This document shows positions 13,391 through 26,578 of a DNA stretch of 64,000 bases, one piece after another. A model generated the notes under the pieces. It was given only the letters and a program-made list of their open reading frames with translations, had not been told where the DNA came from and ran no database searches. Where the stretch lies: NCBI GenBank assembly GCA_016758965.1, contig JAEPRB010000013.1:248001-312000 (forward strand). Direction: 5' to 3'. Every line of letters begins with the position of its first letter. The stretch's first letter is position 1. Source of the DNA: Circinella minor. Its lineage: Eukaryota > Mucoromycota > Mucoromycetes > Mucorales > Lichtheimiaceae. The position numbers and the translations under genes were made by a program.

Positions 13391-16287
13391 TGTTTATTTA
13401 ATTATATTCAAGTTATGTTTGTTAAAAGATGAAAAGATGATGAGGAGAGGGGAAAAAAAAAGAAAAAAAAAAAGGTTATGTGGAGTTGGAGTGTAAAAGG
13501 GAACACGAACCTTTTTGCCTGGGCTGAGTTTCGGAGTTTCAGTTATATAAAAGAGCATTTCTCTCTACTTGGAAGTGTGTTATATATGTGTGTGTGGTGT
13601 TGTTCTAATATGCAAGTTGCTTTTTTTAGTCTCTCTTTAATACATATAATAATATATAATTATAAAGTTTCTCACCTAATTAGAAAATAATGTTACTCCA
13701 GCCATCATCTTGGTAGTTCTTTTTCTTTTTACTTTACTTTTTTTTATATTATTTATTTTTATGTACGTATTCGACATCAGTTTTATTATATATAATAAAG
13801 AGGACCTTTTTTTCACTGTAAGAAAGTTGTAAAGAAGAAGAAAAGAATAGTGAATATAAGTGGTGCTAATATTATAAATATGCATATAACTTAATGTTTT
13901 GCCCCTGTTACTTTTCCCAGGGTTCGGCGCTCTAAAAAAAGGCCAGCTTATAAAATATAATAATTAATGAGCTTACAAAATGAAAAGAAGCAAGAACAAG
14001 TAAAAGAAAAGAGAGAGAGGGAGATCAGATCACACTTTTAAAGCATAACTATTCCAATATATTTACTATATTGAAAAAAAGAACTTATTTATACAATTGC
14101 AGCTTACGTATCTATATATACATTATTTGACACAAATAGTACATTGTCATTTTTTATATGCATAAGTCATTGAAGTTGGGAAAAAAAAGTCAGCAGTAAA
14201 TTATTATCTTCAATGCTTGGAGATAGTAGTCAATTCAACCAAATATGTTGTCACTATTTATGGACAACAAAATGAGTTACTCAACAAGAAACATGGACAT
14301 CCTCCAAATTAAGAAAAAAAAACAACTTTTAAGTTAGTCAGTTAGTGGCAAAAAAAGACAACAATTTATATGTTTCCTTACTGAATTTAATTTAAATAGA
14401 TGATAACCAATAATAATATTCCAAGTGGTTTTATAATAAAAAAATTATTTAACTCGAGAAAAGATATATAAAATAAATGGGGAATATAATGATTAAGCAT
14501 TTTTCTATTCTTGAATTACTCTTGCTATTATCAATAATTAATTTTAGCATAAATGTTTGGTATATATCATAGCAACGTGGATGCTACCTTTAATTTGTGA
14601 TATAATGATTATAGTAGTGGGTAAACTTATAAAACAAAATAAAGAGAAAGAAAGAGAGATAATAAGAATAAAAAACCTGTCAACTTGGGGGAATAGAATG
14701 GAATAGAATGGGAATTTGGGGTAACCCCAAGAAGGAATCGAAGAAAAGACCCAATAAAAAATTTGTAGGACAAAAAAAAAATAAAGTGAAATGTTGCTTC
14801 ATCAAGCAAACAACCACCTGTCAAACGGAAAGAATAAAAGTGCGGAGTTATTGACCAAACTAAAAATAGTAATCACTTTAAGGAAAGGGGTTTGTTAAAA
14901 AGGGAAAATGAGTGGGGTGATCTTCATTCACTTCATTATAATAATAAGTTCTATAATAGTTACTTTGTAAATAGTAAATGTTCTGAAATATATAAAACAA
15001 AATAGTTTACATTTAACAAATATATATAAAATATTGGCTTAAAACTATTATGTGAATATGTCATTGGTTATTAATTAATAGTAGTTGCCAGGTAATTTAT
15101 TATAATTATAACGCATTAATATCTTTCTAATCAGCATAACAACGAATTAAAAAAAAACGATATGCTTCATTTAAATATTTATAAATACTAGAAACAAAAA
15201 GACAGAAATTAATATGATTATAACTCACTTTTCTTTTTTATGGCATGTAATTGATGAAAATGTAGTATAAATAAATTTATTATCACATAACTATCACTTA
15301 GTAAATAGGCTGTGATAACTTTTAATAAAAAAATAAATAAAAGAGTAGTTCCTATTGCTGTATACTTTATCATTCAAAAACACAAAAGATTTTCTTATCT
15401 TTTTTTTTTTTATTTTGACAGCGACTTTCAAAAAAGAGCGACTTCACCAGATATTGGGGTAAAGAAGAAAAAAGAAGACATATTTTTTTCTTGGGCCGAT
15501 TAAAAAAAGTAAAATGCTTTATTTTTTTGATCGACAAATAAAATTGCGCAAAACCAAGCATTTACTAGATTGTTACGAATTTGTATATATTTCCGGTGAA
15601 AAAAGTCAGACTGAAAAAGATACATGGCCTTTTATCTTTTTGTTCAATAATATTATATGGGAAAGGGGTTCTGATCTCTTTGGTCCCGGCCCACAACATG
15701 TGAAAACGACGGGAGAAGACGGTTTACAGTTTCGGCGTTTAGAATAGTAAAAAAAAGGAAGGGGAAAAAAAGTGGGCCAAAAAATAGAGAGCATAGTAAA
15801 ATATTCCATGGTATGCTAATATACTGTAAAACACGAATACCGAAAAAAAAAACGACATGCGTGGGGAATACCAACCTTATGTTTAACCTTGTAACCCTTC
15901 CTTTGTATAACAAATAGAGCGTGCGAAAAAAAAAAGTGAAAAAAAAACAGAAAAGTATATTTCATATATTTTGTGTATATATGTAAACCAACTCTTTTTT
16001 TATTTATTTGTTTAAAAGAGGTTTCACTTTTTTTAAAGCTTTTGCTTTTGTTGCAAGAGCCTAATGTGTATATATATATATTACGTGTTTTGGTTTTTTT
16101 CGAGAGCGTATACAAATGGGAGATCAAAAGGAGAATAGGAAAATGTTTTACAGATTTGAGGAGTGGGAAAAGAAGGAAATATGAAGGAAAAAAAAAAGAT
16201 AATAAAAAAAAGTTAAAGATGATGATTTTTTTTTATATATATATTGTTTTTCTTTTTTTTATATTATGAGAGAGGGAGATGGGTTAC
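13391..16287. other. 2.9-kb gene-poor region
   Basis: The first part is the RhoGDI promoter, with CT/TG-rich tracts and a GC-richer patch near 13900-13950. The rest is AT-rich. Open frames at 15514-15747 and on the other strand at 15606-16127 have no recognisable family and overlap each other. One X-box-like GTTGCCAGGTAAT lies at 15084-15096. No gene, tRNA or transposon was recognised. Confidence 0.45.
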
Positions 16288-16791
16288 TCACGCCGAGCCG
16301 TTGCGGATAACAGACAACTTGTCAGCAATAGCTTGCAAGAATTCTTCAGTGGTAGCATAGTGTTCACGAGTCATACTTCAAAAAAAAAGGGTAATATAAA
16401 AAAATTAATGTTAGTAAGATGTAATTCAAATAAGGACATAGATTATCTAACAAAAAATAAAATGAGGTAAAGTTTGTTCTAGTAATAAAAACTTACTCCT
16501 TGCCATAGATGGTCAAAGCCAAATCCTTGGTCATCTTTCTGTCAACTTCAATAACATCAACACAGGCCTTTTCAAGGTCGGCACAGAACTTGGCCAATTC
16601 AGCGTTTTCATCGAGCTTAGCACGGTGAGCCAAACCACGAGTCCAAGCAAAGATAGAAGCAATGGGGTTGGTGGAAGTAGCGTTACCCTGATACGAAGAA
16701 AGAAAAAATGAAGTTAATATTTGACATTTGTATATGAATCCCTTCTTACTCACATAACCCATACACTTTTTTTTTCGGTCGCTAACTATTA

Positions 16792-16855
<64 letters not shown>

Positions 16856-18232
16856 ATACCTTTTGGTGTTCTCTGTAATGTCTGGTGACAGTACCGTGGG
16901 CAGCTTCAGCCTCAACAGTCTTACCATCGGGAGTGTAAAGGACAGAGGTCATAAGACCAAGGGAACCATAACCTTGAGCCAAAATATCAGATTGGACATC
17001 ACCATCATAGTTCTTACAAGCCCAGACGAAACCGCCCTTAGACTTGAGCATTTGAGCGACCATATCATCGATAAGTCTGTGTTCGTACCAGATACCAGCG
17101 GCTTCGAATTGAGCCTTGTATTCCTTTTCGTAGATTTCTTGGAAGATATCCTTGAAGCGACCATCATAAGCCTTAAGAATGGTGTTCTTGGTACTCAAGT
17201 ACATGGGCATCTTACGTTCAATGGAAATACGGAAACAGGCGTGAGCGAAACCTTCGATGGATTCGTCAGTGTTGTACATGGCCATGCCAACACCACCAGT
17301 ACCTTGGAATTCATAGATTTCGTACTTCTTGGGTTCAGAGCCATCAGCAGGAGTGAAGGTCATTTCGAGCTTACCAGGACCGCCGGTAACAAAGTCAGTA
17401 GCACGGTACTAATTGAAATAAAAAAAATTGTATGTTTGTTAATAACTATTACTATTAAATTTTTCAGATATCTCTCCAAAACTCGCTTACTAAATTTACC
17501 CACTCCTATTCCCGCGTTCCCCCCCCCACACATTTTATAACTATCAACCCATTCCGCAATGATAAGACCGAAAAAAAACAACAATTCATCACCACGCCGA
17601 AAATATATAAAGGAAACTACATACTTGATCACCGAAAGCATGTCTGCCAATGATCACGGGTTCAGTCCAACCGGGAACAAGACGAGGTAAGCTAGGAAGA
17701 ACAATAGGTTCACGGAAAACAGTTCCATTCAAAATGTTACGGAGAGTACCGTTAGGAGACTTCCACATTTTCTTAAGGTTGAATTCTATATATTTCATTT
17801 TAGTGTAAGGGTTTATATTTGTTTTTGCAACACAGATCCAATAATAATAGTTTTTTTTTTCTTTACCTTCAACACGTTGTTCATCAGGGGTGATGGTAGC
17901 ACACTTGATACCAACGTTGTATTTCTTGATAGCTTCAGCAGCATCAATGGTCACTTGATCATTAGTCTATTTATGATGATAAAATTTGAAGCATATTTTA
18001 ATAAAATAAGATAAATATATTACTTCTCATACTCGATATTAGTAATTGCATCGAAATAAAAAGAATTACTAACCTCATCACGGTATTGAACACTAAGATC
18101 ATAGTACTTGATATCAAGGTCAAGGTAAGGAAGGATAAGCTTTTCCTTAATAAATTGCCAGATAATTCTGGTCATTTCATCACCATCGAGGTCAACAACA
18201 GGGTTCTTTACAACAATTTTACCACCAGCCAT
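16288..18232 (-). CDS. IDP1: NADP-dependent isocitrate dehydrogenase, 6 exons, 415 aa
   Basis: Exons: 18232-18074, 17966-17867, 17785-17625, 17408-16860, 16687-16497, 16375-16288 (stop TGA 16290-16288). The 415-aa product is the homodimeric eukaryotic enzyme making 2-oxoglutarate, CO2 and NADPH. It starts with [17 protein letters not shown] and contains the substrate-loop serine in [27 protein letters not shown], the metal-binding [20 protein letters not shown], and [16 protein letters not shown] with NPIASIFAW. It begins at MAGGKI with no mitochondrial presequence and ends in NGSA without a peroxisomal signal, so a cytosolic location is inferred. The stop codon lies inside a splice-donor-like GTGAGT. 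Intron 4 contains a long CTA/TAG repeat next to its donor. Confidence 0.96.
16798..16855. repeat. (CTA)n microsatellite in intron 4 of the isocitrate dehydrogenase gene
   Basis: About 19 uninterrupted CTA units. On the coding strand the repeat reads TAG/GTA and begins within a few bases of the GTATGT 5' splice site at 16859, so repeat length could influence splicing. Confidence 0.95.
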
Positions 18233-18921
18233 TTTTTGTATACAGTTAAAAAAAAGATTAAGAAAGAAGAAGAGAAAAGAAAGAAAGAAAAAAAAAAGAA
18301 TCTAAATTCGGGAAAGGTCTTTATATTTCCCTTTCTAGCGCTGTTTATGTGAAATTTGATATTATTCGCTTTTTTTCTTAGTTTATTTTTTGTGTAAGAT
18401 CTGTTTTTAATGGGGGATGAGAGTGGGCGGACAAAAAAAATAGAAACCAACTTTGGTAAGTTATGACGGAATTCGATCCGTCCCCGTGTTGCTGTTCGCC
18501 CTGAGTTCTAAACAATATTTTCCGTAGTTCCCTTTTTTGTGTGTGAGGGTAAGATAATGTAGACCCCGCATTTTCTTTTTTGGGTCTGTGTATAATGTGT
18601 TTTTCCGGAAAGTAACCAACTGATTACAAATTACTTGAAATAATGGACAATCAAAAGAATTGGCTATAATATTATCCCGCGGAGAGTGTGTATGCATTTG
18701 TGTGAGTGAGTGAGAGAGAGAAATGGGTTGCGCTGGGGGTTGTGCATATATATAAGTTATTATATGAACCAAAGAGATACAAATAACATATAAGAATCAT
18801 ATTCAAGGACGACAAATTAGATAATAATACTAGTACAATATTTAGTTGATATATGAAAATACATATCCTTCCTTTCCTTGTTTTTATTTATTATTATAGA
18901 TATTATATATATTATTATATT
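18233..18921. promoter_or_regulatory. Isocitrate dehydrogenase upstream region
   Basis: This contains the 5' flank of the isocitrate dehydrogenase gene and the 3' flank of the ITFG1-like gene. A and T/C tracts precede the ATG and GC-richer patches lie at about 18400-18500 and 18670-18745. No motif could be assigned with confidence. Confidence 0.4.
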
Positions 18922-21900
18922 TTAGAGCGCATCGAAATTAATGATATGTAATGCTTTCCTTCGTTCCATTTCATCTTCTCGTTTTTCCATCCAATAGAGA
19001 ACAGCCACTACGATCCCTAGAATGATTGCTGCGACTATTAATACAACTAAAACCCATGGAACATAATCACCCGGCTGAATATATAGTTCAACTTTCCATC
19101 TATGAAATTAAGTTCAAACTTAGGTTTAGTTCTTTTTTTGGCACACTCTATATCTTTTTAATATAAAACTTACGTTGAACTATCTTGAACATCATTCGGT
19201 TGATATGGAATGAAAATCAATTGTGAATTTGGAATTACACCTTCATAAAAAAGGTAATTTTTATCCTATAGATAAAAAGAGATTATACACATAATCATTA
19301 GGGTTAGTATTTGTTAATGATATATACATTAGAGTTACGATGAAAAGATTTGTAATCAATAACTTTAGTTATATTAAAGTACCTGATGACGAGAAACTCC
19401 TGCAAACATTTCTTCAACATAATTATTCGTTCTTCCTAACCCTATCAAGCAATAAGGTGTTTGTAACGATAGATAGGATGATTGTGAAAGTTGAGATACT
19501 AAAAAAAAGAAAATATATATATATTTATGTCAGTTTTTACATTTCCTTTTTACCTCCTTAATACATACACAGATGCACAAACTATATTATCTATATTCTA
19601 TTATTTACCTTGGTGTACACGTTTTGTACCTGAAGTATCCAAGACAGTATATTTAAAAGTTGCACCTGGATAATTGACACCATAAGGCTATTCAAAAAAA
19701 AAATAGTATTTTTTAAAGTTATATTATCTGATAAGAATAAAAATATTATCTATATTTTTTTTCTGCTTCTTCTGCTCCTTCTTACCTTTGCGTACCCACT
19801 TTCCGCAGGACAATTGCTTCCACATACACCATTTGAAACTGAGCAAATAAAAATACAACATATATTTTAAAAAAAAAGATTATCAGTGATTATTTTTAAT
19901 TTTGTGTAACCATGTAACAGTTATACATGGAAGATGCCATTTTTTTTTATCTTATTATTATTATCATTATCACCCTTATAATGAATAAAATTTAAAACCT
20001 ATTTTTGTTATATTTACCAAGTCCTTTTAAAAAGAATGCATCATTAAAGAAATTATTAATGATAAAATTAGGAGTACGATTGGCATCAGATTGTCTACTT
20101 GTTTTTGAAAGGATTAGCATATCCAAGGATCCCTATTACTCCGCAAAAAAAATAACGCATCCAATTAATAACGAATGTTATGGCGAATTTCTAATTATAC
20201 AAAGATTGGGGGTGCTATTTTTTTTTTTTTTTTTTGGCTTTTTTGGCCGATTGGATGATAATAATGATGAAAAATGGAACTGAGACTTACATCTTCATCA
20301 ATGTCAAAAAAGACAGCTTGTCTGGGATTAGGAATTTTACTTAATGCTTCAGCTCCTTGTCGAACAACTGAAAATGTTCTTCTCGATGCCATGGTTGCAC
20401 CAGAAGTACATAACTGATTAGAACATAATGTAGAATCAAGTAATAATACTTTATTATTTGTGGTAACTAATAAATCAGGATACCCATCCAAATTATAATC
20501 ACCTAAAGAATAAAATCATGGGTAAAATGAACATGATAATCAGTTTCTTTCGTTTTGTTTTGATTGATAATAAATATTATTTGAAAACATATGTTGAAAT
20601 TAATTAATTAGATAAATATGATTGATTATCTTACCGGGATGAACAGCTATTGGCCATACACCTTTGAAATCAGGATCTTGTGTTTGAATCGATTCTCCGG
20701 AATCAATATAACCTTTCAGATCAAAAATCACATATCCCTAGAAAAGAAAAAGATAAAGAAAATAAATAAAAAGTTGCACACATGAACACATTTGATAAGT
20801 TGAATAAATCAGAATTAAATTAAAACAGAAATCATTTTCTATCAAATGATAATCATAAAAAATCACAAGCCTTACATTACTGTCAGGTGAGTTCATATCA
20901 AACTTAAAGTCAGGATCAGCTATACATAAATTTTGAGCTTTTCGACAATTTGCATTATTATCTTGTTTACTACAAAGATCCATTTGCTGATTATATACAA
21001 TATGAATTTGTTGTCGAGAACCTTGAATCACTGGAAATATAATGTCCATTGTACCATCCCCATCTACAATAATTATTGAAGAAAAGAAAAAGTAATTAAA
21101 AAAGTTAAATATAAATGACATCATATTTATACACAGCAAGCACAATACTATTTTTTTTGCATAAAGTCTTTACCAATATCTGCATAACTAATTGGGCCCG
21201 CACCCGTTGGTAGATTTAATCCACGGGCTTTTTTGAAACCTTCATCTCGTTCATTTGTCCATATTTGTAAACTTTGGTAACCAGTGCGTTGACATACAAA
21301 TACAAGATCTAAATACCCAATTTTTGTTGTTGATTGATTAGCAAAAAAAAACCATTCCTCTCTCTCTTTCTTTCTTCAATGTTTTATGTTAAAAATAATA
21401 AGAAGCATTCGAATTATATAATTCATACGCAATCATAGTATGTACCCACCCGCTAAGCAATCACCATTCAAATCTACAACAGCATTTGAATGTGGATGAG
21501 CCCATAAACATTGGTTTGTTTCATTTTCATCCAATATCGTCTTTGCAGAAGTTCTGAATAAATTGGAATGAAATCATTATAATATGAATAACACCAACTA
21601 TAGCAAAAGACACGCGCAGATTTTTTTCTCATTTTTCTCTTATAGTGGTTTTGCGATAGATACTTACCGATTGTATATAGATGTAGCATTTAAATGTTCT
21701 CCATCGACTGTATTAATCCACATACTTAATCCAGAACCACCTTCATCTGGGTATCCAAGCAGATCAAGTTTCATATCTCCTGTAAGATCTAAAACCATGG
21801 GATGCTTTTCTTTAGCAGATGGTACGTCAATATAAGTGGATTCTATTTATTATTATTATTTTAAAAGAAATTATAAGATTAGTTCCTCTTTTTGTTGCAT

Positions 21901-22688
21901 GATCCCTTTCTTTCCCTCGTTGTCTATATATATATATATATACAGTTGGGAGCTACACACATACCAAAAGTATCATTTCCATTGCCTCGATATATCCGTA
22001 ATAATATTTCTGGGTCTGAACTATTTTGTAGATCTTTTTGTCCCATCAATAATACATCAAGTTTTCCATCATAGTTAAAATCGCCTGGTACCACGCCTGT
22101 AATAATAAAGTCGTTTTCTATAATTTGTGGTGTTTTGCTCGGTGCAATAAATGTGAAGTTTTCTATACGGATATATATGTGTGTATGTTTTGTCCTAATG
22201 TGAATAAAAATATTGTCCTTTTTCTTTCTAGATGGTTGATCTATTATTACGTACGGTGATGCCAAGTATATACAGATAAAGAACGTTGGTCGGCGCCAAG
22301 AACGAACAAGTCAGTACTAACAAGAAAACCCAGGAAAAAGAAAATAAAGATTAGCCATTTTAAAATAAAGTATCATTTGTTTCTTAAAAAAAAAAAGACA
22401 AAAGAAAAGAAGATTTTGTTTCAAATATATATAATGGAATGCAAAATAAAATAAATAGATTAATCTACTACTGCTTGCTATTACTACTATTACTTTAACT
22501 TACAACTTGTCATTATTAAAATCGCCAAATGCTGCTACAGTTCCATCGATCCCATCAAGACCAGTGGAACTTGGTGATAGGTTATATAATTTATTTTGTG
22601 GAAATCGTGTAGCATATTGAAAATTATTGCTTTGGCCAAGTGTTAGGGTCGCGATGCATAAAATCAGTGCTGCAACATTCTTTAGCAT
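18922..22688 (-). CDS. ITFG1: ITFG1/TIP-like FG-GAP repeat type I membrane protein, 15 exons, 664 aa
   Basis: Exons: 22688-22504, 22316-22255, 22162-21965, 21842-21668, 21553-21450, 21308-21174, 21063-20876, 20737-20635, 20502-20291, 20132-20018, 19838-19786, 19687-19609, 19498-19383, 19265-19174, 19099-18922. The product starts with a signal peptide (MLKNVAALILCIATLTLGQ). A lumenal/extracellular beta-propeller follows with repeated FG-GAP Asp-rich loops (GDFNNDKLT, GDFNYDGKLDVL, DLTGDMKLDLLGY, DLNGDCLADLVFV, DIDGDGTMDIIFP, GDYNLDGYPDLLV, DIDEDGSLDMLIL). One transmembrane helix (WVLVVLIVAAIILGIVVAVL) and a short cytosolic tail ending INFDAL complete it. Human ITFG1 (T-cell immunomodulatory protein) has the same plan and ends in a similar F-D-A-M. 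Its molecular role in fungi is unknown. An X-box-like GTTGCTATTAGTAAC lies about 100 bp upstream. Confidence 0.9.
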
Positions 22689-23370
22689 TCTGGTTAAAGG
22701 GTACTCGAAACATGCAATAATCGATTTTTTGTCGGAGAGAGATAAAGAGAGAGAAAATTGTTCGTGATTAAATTTGGAAAAGCTTGTTGTTGCTATTAGT
22801 AACTTGTTGCTAGATTACTTGCTATTATATTTACTCTTTTATCTTTCGCTGGGCAACGCTGATTTGCTAATACTTGTTGATTTGCGTAATAAAAACTTTC
22901 TTTTTACTTGTATAATAATAAAAAAATATGAGTTCCTTCATATACTCGTTTTTTTTTCCTTAATAGTTTTTTATTCTTAATAATAGTAATGAACTGAGAA
23001 TGTTTATTTCTATACAATTATACTTTTCTTACTTTGATATATATAACAATGACCTTTATCACAATTTAATAAAAGGTTCACATAATAATAACAAGATCTG
23101 CTTTTTTTCTCTTTTTGTGCAACACACACACGCACACACTGATAAAAACATATATGCGGGTACCTTTTTTAAAAAAAACCGACTTAGCCGGGAAACGAAA
23201 AAGTAAAAATTTTGGATAATAATTTTTTTTTTTTTTTTTTTTTGCAGTTTGACAACTTTTTATTTTTTCTATATAGATATAGATATATATATATACATAT
23301 ATACATATACAACTTAACGATCCTTTTTTTCCATTACTTTTTTGGTTAATCATTTCCGTATAAATACACC
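22689..23370. promoter_or_regulatory. Divergent promoter of ITFG1-like and Utp6 genes
   Basis: This 682-bp region separates two divergent start codons. It contains the X-box-like GTTGCTATTAGTAAC (22789-22803) close to the ITFG1-like gene. A long T run at 23222-23243 and TA repeats at 23274-23310 lie close to Utp6. No gene is seen. Confidence 0.5.
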
Positions 23371-25590
23371 ATGGCGGAAACAGTACAATATCGATTGGAA
23401 CGTATGATTCCTGAGCTCGAGGAATTCGAGCGAAAAGGTCTTTTTAATAAGGTAAAAAAAAATAAAAGAATTGGATCGATCATTTTTTTTTCTCTCATAT
23501 AACGATTATTATTGTTATTAATTTTTGATCGTTTAAGCTAAACCACTATTTTATCACGTATATATTATTATAATTATTAGGTCGAGATCAAATCGATCAT
23601 TAAAAAACGTACTAATTTTGAATATGCCATTGCACGTCGCATTGTTAAAAAGATTGACTTTTTACGATATATTGAATATGAAATGAATCTTGATATGTTA
23701 CGGAAAAAGCGAAAAGCCCGTATTGCAGGTTAGATATTTATAATTATACACAAGATCATTAAATTTGTTGGGAGAGGGCAAAATCTTATCTTTCTTTAAT
23801 TTTTTACTTAAACCATCTATAATTAAATATATAGAATTAGCAAAAGAAGACGATGATAAATCACGGGTTACAGAATATGCTATCAAACAAAGAATTAATG
23901 GTTTATTTAAACGTGCACTTGTTAAATTTAATGGTGATGTATCATTATGGATTCAATATGTTGATTATGCAAAGCGAAGTCAAGCTAATAATGTATTAAG
24001 TGGTATTTTCGTAAGGTAAATAAAATAAGAATACAATTGGATAATTTGAATTTATGGTGATGATGGATAGACCTGGAAAGTTAATAATAAATTAACTTGG
24101 ATACACTTTATATATATTTAGTGCTCTTCAACATCATCCACGAAAAGCTGAATTATGGATCTTAGCATCCTCTTGGGAATTTGAAGACAATGCCAATCCG
24201 TCTGCAGCACGAGGTAAAATAAAAGCAAAGTGTATATCAAAAAAAAAAATGCAAATATTTATTATGGATCTACCTAACGCTTTTTTTTTCTTCGTCATTT
24301 TTTTTCATTATAGTCTTAATGCAACGTGGTCTACGACTTAACGCTGATAAAGAAGATTTATGGCATGAATACTTTCGTCTTGAATTATTATATATTGAAA
24401 AAATTAAATTACGACGACGTATCCTTGGTGTAGACGATCAATCATTAGAACAACAACGAAAAGAGGAAGAAGAGCGTGCTATGGATGTGGATGAAAGTGA
24501 TGAGAACACAATTCGACTTCCAACAATTACAGGCGAAGATGTTGAAAATTGGAATGAAGAAAGTAGTGAACGTAAAACAGTTAAGAAAATGGAAGCATCT
24601 GCAGCTGAAGCTTTAAAAGAAGGTGTTAACCCAATTTTGAACGGTTTACTTGCAAAAATTGTTTATGATAATGCCATTGAAGGTAAGGATGAATATACTA
24701 TATATACCATTTCTTTTTGAAAAAAAATTGTAAGATGGTTAATGATAGGCAAATTAAATGTATATAGCTATACCAAATGATTTGGATTTCCGAACTAAGT
24801 TTGTAGACATCTACCGTATGTTCTCAGACTCAGAAGAGGGTATTAACCATGTATATGAAACAATTCAACGAGATATGCAATCAAATCCTATTGCTCGATC
24901 TTATCTTGCTCAACGACACTTATTCTCTAAAGTTAAACAATCATCAGAGAATGATACCTCGAGATACATTGGAACAGGTGAACCTGCTTTCATTCCTGCT
25001 ATTAAAGCTTGTGTGGAAGATTTTAACCAAGCAGTTCAGGTATTATAATGCATTTTTGGGCAGAGTGGTGATGATAAGATAGTTTATTAACTCATATCTT
25101 TGATATATTTATTTTTTTTATATTAGGAAGTACCCACTTCAGAAATGTTTGAACTCTATACAGAATTTTTACTTGGACAACATAACTTTACATTTGAAGA
25201 GAATCTCGTAAGTTTAAAATCAGAGGATACTCAAGATAAAACCAATAATAATAATAATAATTTATTCATATTTATATATGTTATTATAGAAATTATATTT
25301 ATCAAAAGTATTACAACGTGCATTTAAATTGGCACGAAAAATGGATGTTTCATCTGCTGTATTATCTAAAAACCATATTGATTCCTTATTGGAATATGAT
25401 GAAGAAAAAGGTAAAAGTGATGGGCGGGAATACAATTATACCATTTTATAATTATATTAATTCTTTATTTTTTTTACTTTTCAGCAAAATCCGTTGTAAC
25501 AAAGGCTGTTGAACAATATCCAAATTCTTCTGACTTATGGAATAAGAGAATTTTACTTTGTGGTAGTGATGATGGTAAGATAAAAATGGC

Positions 25591-25629
<39 letters not shown>

Positions 25630-26465
25630 AATTACATGCAAAGAGGAATTATTAAATGGAATTGGTTTTTTATTTTTATTTTATGCTAACAAAACCAAAT
25701 ATAAAATAGATTCTGAAGAAAAATTATTCCAAGAAGCTTTGAAAAAATGTCCTGAATCAATTGATTTGTGGGACTTTTATATGACTAGTCTTGATAATAG
25801 ATGGAAAACAGCAGTTGCTATGGGTAACCAAGAAGACGCTGCGGAAAATCTCGATAAATTATATATGGTAAGATTTTATTTTGAACTTGGGAATAACAAA
25901 AATGTTTTACTCAAATTGAGGATGGAAAATGAATGATATGATTAAAATATAACGCAACCATTAATTATATTATTATTATTATTATTATTAGCATGCTGCT
26001 GAACAAGTAACCATGTTATTACCATCTCTTTCTACTGGTCCAGATGATCGAAGTCAAATTAAAGATTTAGTTTTATGTAGTTATATAGATTGGGCAAAGA
26101 AAGCCAAGGGTATTCTTGGAGCAAGAATTGTTTACAAGAAAATTATTCAAAACTTTTATCCTACTTATGGATTTTATCAAAAATGTCTTTCAATTGAAAA
26201 GGAAGAAAATGATAGTAATTCAGTAGAATATTTATATGAAATGGCAACTCGACTTAATAATCATAAAGAAGGTAAAAAAAGAATATATATCTACGTTATG
26301 TAATAAAGTAAAAGAAAATGAAAACTAAATAATTATAATTGTTTAATTACAGAAATCTACCAAATGTATATCTCTTATCTTCGAGAACAAAAGAAGTTTA
26401 AAAAGGCTGATCATGTTTTGTGGAAAGCATCCAAAGAAGTACCAAATTTTCAATTGGATAATTAA
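23371..26465 (+). CDS. UTP6: Utp6, U3 snoRNP / SSU processome component with HAT repeats, 12 exons, 661 aa
   Basis: Exons: 23371-23451, 23581-23728, 23835-24015, 24122-24213, 24314-24682, 24768-25039, 25127-25207, 25290-25410, 25485-25574, 25710-25867, 25992-26271, 26353-26465. The N-terminus is diagnostic of Utp6: AETVQYRLERMIPELEEFER, LFNKVEIKSIIKKRTNFEYA, then RIVKKIDFLRYIEYEMNLD. HAT-type helical repeats follow (LWIQYVDYAKRSQ, ALQHHPRKAELWILASSWEF, LRLNADKEDLWHEYFRLEL, SIDLWDFYMTSLDN). The protein acts in the nucleolus in early 18S rRNA processing as part of the U3 particle. At 661 aa it is longer than S. cerevisiae Utp6 and nearer the animal form. An acidic insert (ERAMDVDESDENT) lies near residue 225. 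Confidence 0.93.
25593..25625. repeat. (AT)n microsatellite in a Utp6 intron
   Basis: An uninterrupted run of about 16 AT units inside intron 9 of the Utp6 gene, shortly after the donor site. Confidence 0.95.
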
Positions 26466-26578
26466 TAATAATAATATATAAAAAAAATCAAGGACCAACA
26501 ACAACAGCAACAACAGCAACAGCAAATAATATTAATAATAAAAAGTACTAGTAAAAAAAAAAGAAACTCTTTTTATGT

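Noticed and set aside
15514..16127. Pair of overlapping frames on opposite strands upstream of isocitrate dehydrogenase
   Set aside because: Composition is dominated by Phe/Lys/Ile homopolymer runs, no splice-consistent neighbours and no family match.
16493..16927. Open frames with polyVal or polySer in the isocitrate dehydrogenase intron
   Set aside because: They are read-through of the CTA microsatellite inside intron 4; the spliced enzyme is continuous without them.
16863..17540. 225-codon plus-strand frame
   Set aside because: Antisense shadow of exon 4 of isocitrate dehydrogenase.
25233..25512. Alternative UTP6 start or separate small genes in the middle of the locus
   Set aside because: These frames run across introns; the twelve-exon model joins all Utp6 segments in one phase.
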